Part shown: positions 42,168-47,098 of the stretch, piece by piece | How the letters are laid out: each line of letters opens with the position of its first letter | Numbering within the stretch: position 1 is the stretch's first letter | Assembly: GCA_021325035.1 (NCBI GenBank) | Contig: JAJPHW010000198.1 | Span: forward strand, 1-47,098 | Direction of reading: 5' to 3' | DNA length: 47,098 nucleotides | From: Terriglobia bacterium | GTDB lineage: Bacteria > Acidobacteriota > Terriglobia > Terriglobales > Acidobacteriaceae | Notes under the pieces: model-generated | Seen by the model: the letters and a program-made list of their open reading frames with translations, nothing else | The model's database searches: none | What the model was told of the DNA's origin: nothing | Program-made: the position numbers and the translations under genes

Positions 42168-43163
42168 TTAGCTGGTGGCAGCGGTAACGATTAGAGTAAG
42201 GCTGATCTGATGAACGGATGTATTCCCACCGTTTGTTCCTGCCGTGCCTGTCGCATTCACGGTAAAGGTCTGCGTCCCAATCGGTGTAGTCGAACCGGAT
42301 GTCGAACTGCTGCTGCCGCCGCAGCTTGAAAACGAAAGTATGATTGTCGCGGCCAATAACCCCAGTAAAGGGATGCGTGCCCAGTTTTGACTCCGCAACG
42401 ATGCGATTCTCTTTCGCCTACCGTTTCCTAAGAATACAAACGCGCCAAACAGACCACCCAAAGACGTAAGCAATGCATTCTGATTTTCTGATTTTGGGTT
42501 CGCCGGCGTGCGCAACGCTGAAGAATTGCCCGTGGTTGTGACCGTAACTGAAGTAATCAAATCCGATTCCGTACCGTTTGGCGTCAACGAAGACGGATTA
42601 AAGGCGCAGCCAGTACCAAGCGGCAATCCTGAGCAGGTAAATGTAATGGTCCCGTTGTAGCCGTTCGTGGGCGTAATCGTCAGCGAATAAGTGGTAGAAC
42701 TTCCCACTTCAACGCTCTGAGTCAACACAGATGCAGTTAGCGTGTAGTCAGATGCCGGAGCGGGTACGATGACCTCACTCAAGGCGCTTGAGGTCACTGC
42801 CGAATAGTTGTTATCTCCGCTATACCTCGCCGTGATGCTGTGCGTGGCCACGGACAAATTTGAACTCGTGAACACGGCAGCGCCAGTCGCATTGAGCGTT
42901 ACAGGAAAATAAAGCGCGGTCCCAGAGTCGAGAAAAGTCACCGTTCCCTTGGGAATAGCAGCTCCGGAGCCCCCGCTTACCGTCGCGGTAAAAGACACCG
43001 CCTGCCCGTTGATTCCTGGATTGACCGATGACGTTAACGTAATCGTTGGCGTCGTCTGGGCAAAGCTTGCGGTCGCAAGGCAAACCAGCAAAATGAAGAA
43101 CACCAAGTACAGGATTTTCGTTCTTTCCTGATGCTTGCCTGCCCGCTGGGTTCCCTTACGCAT
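42168..43163 (-). CDS. Exported Ig-like repeat protein with internal hydrophobic hairpin
   Basis: The 331-residue protein has a signal peptide (ILYLVFFILLVCLATASFA), then a BIG3-type Ig-like repeat (PTITLTSSVNPGINGQAVSF onward) and a second Ig-like repeat. Two hydrophobic segments (LLTSLGGLFGAFVFLG and LLGLLAATIILSFSSCGG) separated by a basic loop come next, then a final beta segment that looks like the last strands of an Ig repeat. This pattern is, to my recollection, common in Acidobacteria. It is probably a membrane-held surface protein. Its start overlaps the ABC-F stop by 8 bases, suggesting cotranscription despite no functional link. Confidence 0.75.
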   Translation of the reverse strand: MRKGTQRAGKHQERTKILYLVFFILLVCLATASFAQTTPTITLTSSVNPGINGQAVSFTATVSGGSGAAIPKGTVTFLDSGTALYFPVTLNATGAAVFTSSNLSVATHSITARYSGDNNYSAVTSSALSEVIVPAPASDYTLTASVLTQSVEVGSSTTYSLTITPTNGYNGTITFTCSGLPLGTGCAFNPSSLTPNGTESDLITSVTVTTTGNSSALRTPANPKSENQNALLTSLGGLFGAFVFLGNGRRKRIASLRSQNWARIPLLGLLAATIILSFSSCGGSSSSTSGSTTPIGTQTFTVNATGTAGTNGGNTSVHQISLTLIVTAATS

Positions 43164-44784
43164 GAACAGTTTGATATTCCTCGTATGCGCCCTTGAAATC
43201 TGTTATCGAATGATCGCTCTCAAAATGCCAGATGCGCGTCGCCACTTCATCAATTAAATCATGATCGTGCGTAACCAGCAGCACCGTGCCTGGATATTTC
43301 TGTAAGGCGATATTCAATGCATTGATGGATTCCAGGTCGAGGTGATTGGTTGGCTCGTCCAGCACCAGCACGTTCGGCTTCTGCAACATCAGTTTGCAGA
43401 ACAGAAGGCGGGCCGCCTCGCCACCAGACAGCACGTCAGTTGACTTAGTGGCTTCATCTCGCTGGAAGAGCATCATGCCGAGCAATCCGCGAATTTCTTC
43501 GTTGGAGGCTGACGGATCCCACTGATGCAGCCACTCTAGGACCGTCGTTCCTTTGTCAATAAGCGCCCGCATGTCCTGCGGGAAGTAGCCGATCAGCGCT
43601 TCATGTCCCCAAACCACTTTGCCGCCGTCAATGAATTTGCCGTCATAGCCGGAAGTCACGCGTAGCTCCGATTCCGGCGTGGTCGGCGAATTCGCCAGCA
43701 ATGCATTGACCAGTGTCGTTTTACCGGCGCCGTTCCGGCCCATCAAAGCGATCTTTTCGCCGCGGCTGATGCTGGCGGTAAATCCACGAACGACTTTCTT
43801 GTCGTCGTAAGCTTTCTCGATTTTTTCCAGTTCGAGAATGTGCTTACCGGAAGGCCGCTTCATGTCGAACTTAATAAACGGGCGTTGAATATTGGAGCGC
43901 GCGAGTTCGGTCACCTGCAAACGCTCGACTTCTTTGCGCCGGGATTGCACCTGGCTCGATCGCGTACCAGCTGCGAACCGAGCGATAAATTCATTCAACT
44001 GTGAAATTTTCTTCTCGCGCTGGACGTTTTGTGATTCGATTTGCGACCGTACCTGCGTCTTCGCCACGACCATGTCGTCATACGAGCCCGTGTAAGTAAT
44101 GATCGTCTCGTAGTCAATGTCCGCAATGTGCGTGCAAACGCTGTTTAGGAAATGGCGGTCGTGCGAAATGACAACAAGCACGCCGTCATACTGGTTCATG
44201 AAATCCTGAAGCCAGTGAATCGAATCCAAGTCGAGGTGGTTCGTAGGTTCATCGAGCAGCAAAGCTTGTGGATGTCCAAACAACGCCTGTGCCAACAGCA
44301 CGCGCACTTTCTGTCCGCCTTGCAGCTCACCCATCTTGCGCAGATGGAGCTCATCAGGAATATCGAGGCCTTGCAGCAAAATGGCTGCGTCAGTCTCGGC
44401 GGTATAGCCGTCTTCCTCGCCGACAATGCCCTCGAGCTCGCCAAGCTTCATCCCGTCTTCGTCGGTCATTTCGGGCTTTTCGTAGATGGCATCGCGTTCC
44501 TGCATCGCCGCCCAGAGGCGCTTGTTGCCCATAATGACCGTGTCAATCACTTTGAAGGCGTCAAAGGCGAACTGATCCTGGCTCAACACGCTCAACTTGC
44601 GCGGACGGACGACCGCCCCTTTTTGCGGTTCCAATTCCCCGCTCAACAACTTCATGAACGTGGATTTCCCCGCGCCGTTTGGCCCAGTGAGGCCATAACG
44701 GCGGCCCGGCGTGAACGCCGTGGACACTTCTTCAAACAGAACTTTTGCGCCGTAGCGCATAGAAACATTGCTGACTGAAAGCAT
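43156..44784 (-). CDS. ybiT: ABC-F protein, YbiT type
   Basis: The 542-residue soluble protein has two ABC ATPase domains and no membrane part, the ABC-F plan of ribosome-binding translation factors. Walker A motifs are GPNGAGKS (34-41) and GRNGAGKT in the second half; signatures are LQGGQKVR and LSGGEAAR; LLLDEPTNHLDL and VLDEPTNHLDLESINALN are the Walker B motifs. QDQFAFDAFKVIDTVIMGNKRLW and FIARFAAG match the E. coli YbiT paralogue, and the length is close to its 530 residues. A role at the ribosome is expected; resistance is not indicated. Confidence 0.92.
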   Translation of the reverse strand: MLSVSNVSMRYGAKVLFEEVSTAFTPGRRYGLTGPNGAGKSTFMKLLSGELEPQKGAVVRPRKLSVLSQDQFAFDAFKVIDTVIMGNKRLWAAMQERDAIYEKPEMTDEDGMKLGELEGIVGEEDGYTAETDAAILLQGLDIPDELHLRKMGELQGGQKVRVLLAQALFGHPQALLLDEPTNHLDLDSIHWLQDFMNQYDGVLVVISHDRHFLNSVCTHIADIDYETIITYTGSYDDMVVAKTQVRSQIESQNVQREKKISQLNEFIARFAAGTRSSQVQSRRKEVERLQVTELARSNIQRPFIKFDMKRPSGKHILELEKIEKAYDDKKVVRGFTASISRGEKIALMGRNGAGKTTLVNALLANSPTTPESELRVTSGYDGKFIDGGKVVWGHEALIGYFPQDMRALIDKGTTVLEWLHQWDPSASNEEIRGLLGMMLFQRDEATKSTDVLSGGEAARLLFCKLMLQKPNVLVLDEPTNHLDLESINALNIALQKYPGTVLLVTHDHDLIDEVATRIWHFESDHSITDFKGAYEEYQTVHA

Positions 44785-44915
44785 GATTTACGTATGAAAC
44801 TGCGAGGAAATTCCGCTAAAAACGGTGCGCAGCCAGAGTATTTAGGATAACATGCCGCGCAGGAAATTCATTTGGCGCGGACGCCCCTCACCGCGAACGA
44901 AAGGCCTGCTATGTC

Positions 44916-46718
44916 CTACCCCTGCTTGGCTTCTAACTCCGCCCATCGGCTGTACAAAGCGTCCAAATCCTCTTGCGCTTTCTCTAGCTCAGCATGAGCG
45001 CTCACCAGCCGCGAAGCATCGCTCGCAATCGCTGGATCCTCTAACGCAGCACGCTTTTCATCGCGCAACGCTTCGGCCTGCGCGATACGTTCTTCAATGC
45101 TCGAATACTCCCGGGCCTCAAGATAAGAAAGCTTCTTTTTCCCGCCGGATAACGCCGTGTTTCTCGAAGAATCTGCCGTGCGCCTGTCATCTTTCACGGG
45201 CCTCTTCTGTTCCGCCTGCCATTCTTCCCATTGCGAATAATCCGCGAAGGCCTCGGCTGATCCTTGCCCATCCAATCCGAGCACAATCGTCGAAACCCGA
45301 TCCAGCAAATAGCGGTCGTGGGTAACGAGCACCAGCGCCCCGCGATACTCCAGCAGGCTTTCTTCAAGAATTTCCAGCGTTGGAATATCGAGATCGTTAG
45401 TCGGCTCATCCAGCAAGAGAAGATCGGCAGGTTGCAGCATGAGTTGCGCAATCAGCACGCGCGCCCGCTCTCCGCCAGAAAGCTTGCTCACAGGCTGATT
45501 CAGTTGCTCTCCAGTGAAAAGAAATCGGTCGGCCCAGGAAGCAACATGAACCACGCGATCTTGGTAAATGACCGAATCGCTGTCCGGCGCGAGCGCCCTC
45601 CTCAATGTCAGCTCACCATCAAGCTGGCGATTCTGGTCAAAATACACAATGCGCAAGTTTGGCGCAGTTTGAATTTTTCCGGTGTCGGGTGAATATTCCC
45701 CGCGCAGCAGGCGAAGCAATGTCGTCTTGCCACTGCCGTTCGGCCCAACCAGTCCCACCCTCATGCCTGCGGTAATCACAAAGTTTAAGTCTGAAAATAA
45801 CTTACGCCCGCCAATTTCATAACTGACGTTTTCCAGTTCGACCAGGCGTTTCGTCTTTCGATCCGTCGCCGAGAAATCGATTTTCGCGCTCGCCGTTCGG
45901 CTTCGACGATTGAGGTCAGCCAACTCCCCAATCAATTCGTTGGCGTTATCAATTCGCGCTTTGGCTTTCGTGGTGCGGGCTTTGGGCCCTCGCCTAAGCC
46001 ACTCAATTTCAGTGCGGACGCGATTTTCGAGCGCATCCTGATGCTTCGCCTGCGCTGCCAGATATTCTTCTTTTCTGATCAGGAATTGGCTGTAGTTGCC
46101 CTTCACCCTCAAAATCCCGTCCGGATAAGCCTTATTCAATTCGGCGACTTCCGTCGTTACATTCTCGAGAAAATAGCGGTCATGGCTCACCACCACGCAT
46201 GCGAACTTCGCGTCGCGTAGAACTTCTTCCAGCCATTCAATGCCGGCAAGGTCTAAATGATTCGTGGGTTCGTCCAAGAGCAGGACATCAGGCGCTTGCA
46301 CCAACGCTTCCACCAAGGCCAACCGCTTTCGCCAGCCTCCCGAAAGGGCCGCGGCTTCGACATCTAGATCTTCGAAACCCGCGCGCCCCAAAGTTTCAGC
46401 GGACAGCGTTCCGCGTTCGGATTCAGAAAGATTCGAACGATTCAATGCGGCATCAATCACCGACCGTACTGTCACGCCAGTGGCGAACTGAGACTCCTGC
46501 AAAACATAAAGCAGGCGCGCTCGTTTGCGGATGGCCACTTCCCCGCTGTCGGCGTCTATTCGTCCAGCCAAAATTTGCAGAAGCGTGGATTTTCCAGCCC
46601 CGTTCGGCCCGATAAGGCCTATGCGGTCACCTTCGGAGACGGTGAATGAAATTTCCTGAAATAAAGGAAAAGCCCCAAAGGCTTTGGTGAGGCCTTGTGC
46701 ATTCAGAATGGGAGGCAA
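44916..46718 (-). CDS. uup: ABC-F protein, Uup type
   Basis: The second ABC-F ATPase, 600 residues, keeps both ATPase halves: Walker A GPNGAGKS and GPNGSGKT, signatures LSGGWRKR and LSGGERAR, Walker B VLLLDEPTNHLDL and LLLLDEPTNDLDI. LRRGPKARTTKAKARID and the C-terminal coiled-coil (SYLEAREYSSIEERIAQAE) are the Uup hallmarks; the coiled coil binds DNA in E. coli Uup. Likely roles are in ribosome function and limiting transposon excision, by analogy. The start is uncertain: the TTG at 46718 has AAGGAG about 12 bases upstream. atpC lies 71 bases upstream on the same strand. Confidence 0.92.
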   Translation of the reverse strand: MPPILNAQGLTKAFGAFPLFQEISFTVSEGDRIGLIGPNGAGKSTLLQILAGRIDADSGEVAIRKRARLLYVLQESQFATGVTVRSVIDAALNRSNLSESERGTLSAETLGRAGFEDLDVEAAALSGGWRKRLALVEALVQAPDVLLLDEPTNHLDLAGIEWLEEVLRDAKFACVVVSHDRYFLENVTTEVAELNKAYPDGILRVKGNYSQFLIRKEEYLAAQAKHQDALENRVRTEIEWLRRGPKARTTKAKARIDNANELIGELADLNRRSRTASAKIDFSATDRKTKRLVELENVSYEIGGRKLFSDLNFVITAGMRVGLVGPNGSGKTTLLRLLRGEYSPDTGKIQTAPNLRIVYFDQNRQLDGELTLRRALAPDSDSVIYQDRVVHVASWADRFLFTGEQLNQPVSKLSGGERARVLIAQLMLQPADLLLLDEPTNDLDIPTLEILEESLLEYRGALVLVTHDRYLLDRVSTIVLGLDGQGSAEAFADYSQWEEWQAEQKRPVKDDRRTADSSRNTALSGGKKKLSYLEAREYSSIEERIAQAEALRDEKRAALEDPAIASDASRLVSAHAELEKAQEDLDALYSRWAELEAKQG

Positions 46719-46789
46719 CGGCTGGTAATGCTCCTTCAGAGGTATTCGTAGGAAGTTCTACTCCAAGAATAGCAGGAGCAAACGAAGGA

Positions 46790-47098
46790 CTATTTTCCCT
46801 GTGCAACTTCGATGCGCGTTTCTGCGCGTTTAAGGGCATTCTCGGCGCGGGTCGCATCCACTTCGGTGTTGCTGCCAGCCAGACGTTGTTCGGCGCGCTT
46901 TTTTGCTTCCCGCGCGCGGGAGACATCAATTTCTGAAGCTTTTTCTGCCGTCTCCGCAAGGACGGTCACCTTGTCGGGCAGAACTTCGGCAAATCCCCAT
47001 GCAACCGCCAACCGCTGCGTATCGCTGCCGCGGCGGTAGCTGATCTCCCCAACTGCCAACTCCGTGATGAGCGGCGCGTGACCCGGCAGAACACCGAG
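46790..47098 (-). CDS. atpC: ATP synthase epsilon subunit, C-terminal part (cut by window edge)
   Basis: This is the last 102 residues of the F1 epsilon subunit, which links the central stalk to the c-ring and inhibits ATP hydrolysis. The frame is open to the edge and begins LGVLPGHAPLITEL, the conserved beta-sandwich segment. VAWGFAEVLPDKVTVLAETAE and the C-terminal two-helix region (SRAREAKKRAEQRLAG) follow. The first 25 or so residues and the expected atpD lie outside. It is followed by uup on the same strand. Confidence 0.93.
   Translation of the reverse strand, partial: LGVLPGHAPLITELAVGEISYRRGSDTQRLAVAWGFAEVLPDKVTVLAETAEKASEIDVSRAREAKKRAEQRLAGSNTEVDATRAENALKRAETRIEVAQGK

Noticed and set aside
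44852-45325. Proline/arginine-rich plus-strand frame near the 3' end of uup
   Set aside because: Mostly antisense to uup, with composition typical of a shadow frame.

Overview
The window reads as a chromosomal segment of an Acidobacteriota-like bacterium (Terriglobia/Koribacter type). This is inferred from the gene mix: exported Ig-like repeat proteins, ASPIC/FG-GAP propellers with a multihaem cytochrome, a Bacteroidetes/Acidobacteria-style HMG-CoA lyase, short PilZ proteins and a split coenzyme-B12 mutase. No species can be named from sequence reading alone. Gene density is high. I see no IS element, phage, integrase or CRISPR array, and no gene-free stretch exceeds about 260 bases.

Left part (1-6288): 5' end of a phosphofructokinase gene, an Ig-like lipoprotein, a small exported protein, moaA, a vapBC toxin-antitoxin pair whose toxin has a stop codon at its conserved PIN glutamate, uvrB, and a family 2 glycosyltransferase. 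Next (6317-14452) comes an acyl-CoA catabolic cluster on the plus strand. It holds a split B12 mutase whose specificity residues match isobutyryl-CoA mutase, with a DNA glycosylase gene between its subunits. It continues with an unrecognised protein, a crotonase lacking both usual glutamates, an acyl-CoA carboxylase beta subunit, an HMG-CoA lyase, a LiuC-type hydratase and a thioesterase. Together the last genes fit the lower leucine pathway, while the mutase would connect valine-derived isobutyryl-CoA with butyryl-CoA.

Middle (14454-28280): an HD protein, a zinc-ribbon XRE regulator with a candidate operator, a two-gene nitrate/sulfonate-type ABC importer with a fused double permease, malQ, a PpiD-like chaperone, a GH2 exo-beta-glucosaminidase-like enzyme with a LacI-type operator candidate, a VOC protein, an APC permease, and a plant-like EXORDIUM/PHI-1 gene broken by one TGA codon.

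The most distinctive locus is 28506-36589 on the minus strand. A five-helix membrane protein with five haem c sites and TPRs is followed, with a one-base overlap, by a secreted seven-repeat FG-GAP/ASPIC propeller. A second propeller follows with N-terminal TPRs and a roughly 400-residue unassigned C-terminal module. The set looks like one envelope redox system of unknown substrate and is the best candidate for an undescribed system here.

Right part (36660-47098): amidase, rhodanese, GAF protein, RluB-type pseudouridine synthase, two PilZ proteins, small exported proteins, tRNA-Lys(CTT), an Ig-like protein overlapping a YbiT-type ABC-F gene, a Uup-type ABC-F gene, and the 3' part of atpC cut by the window edge.
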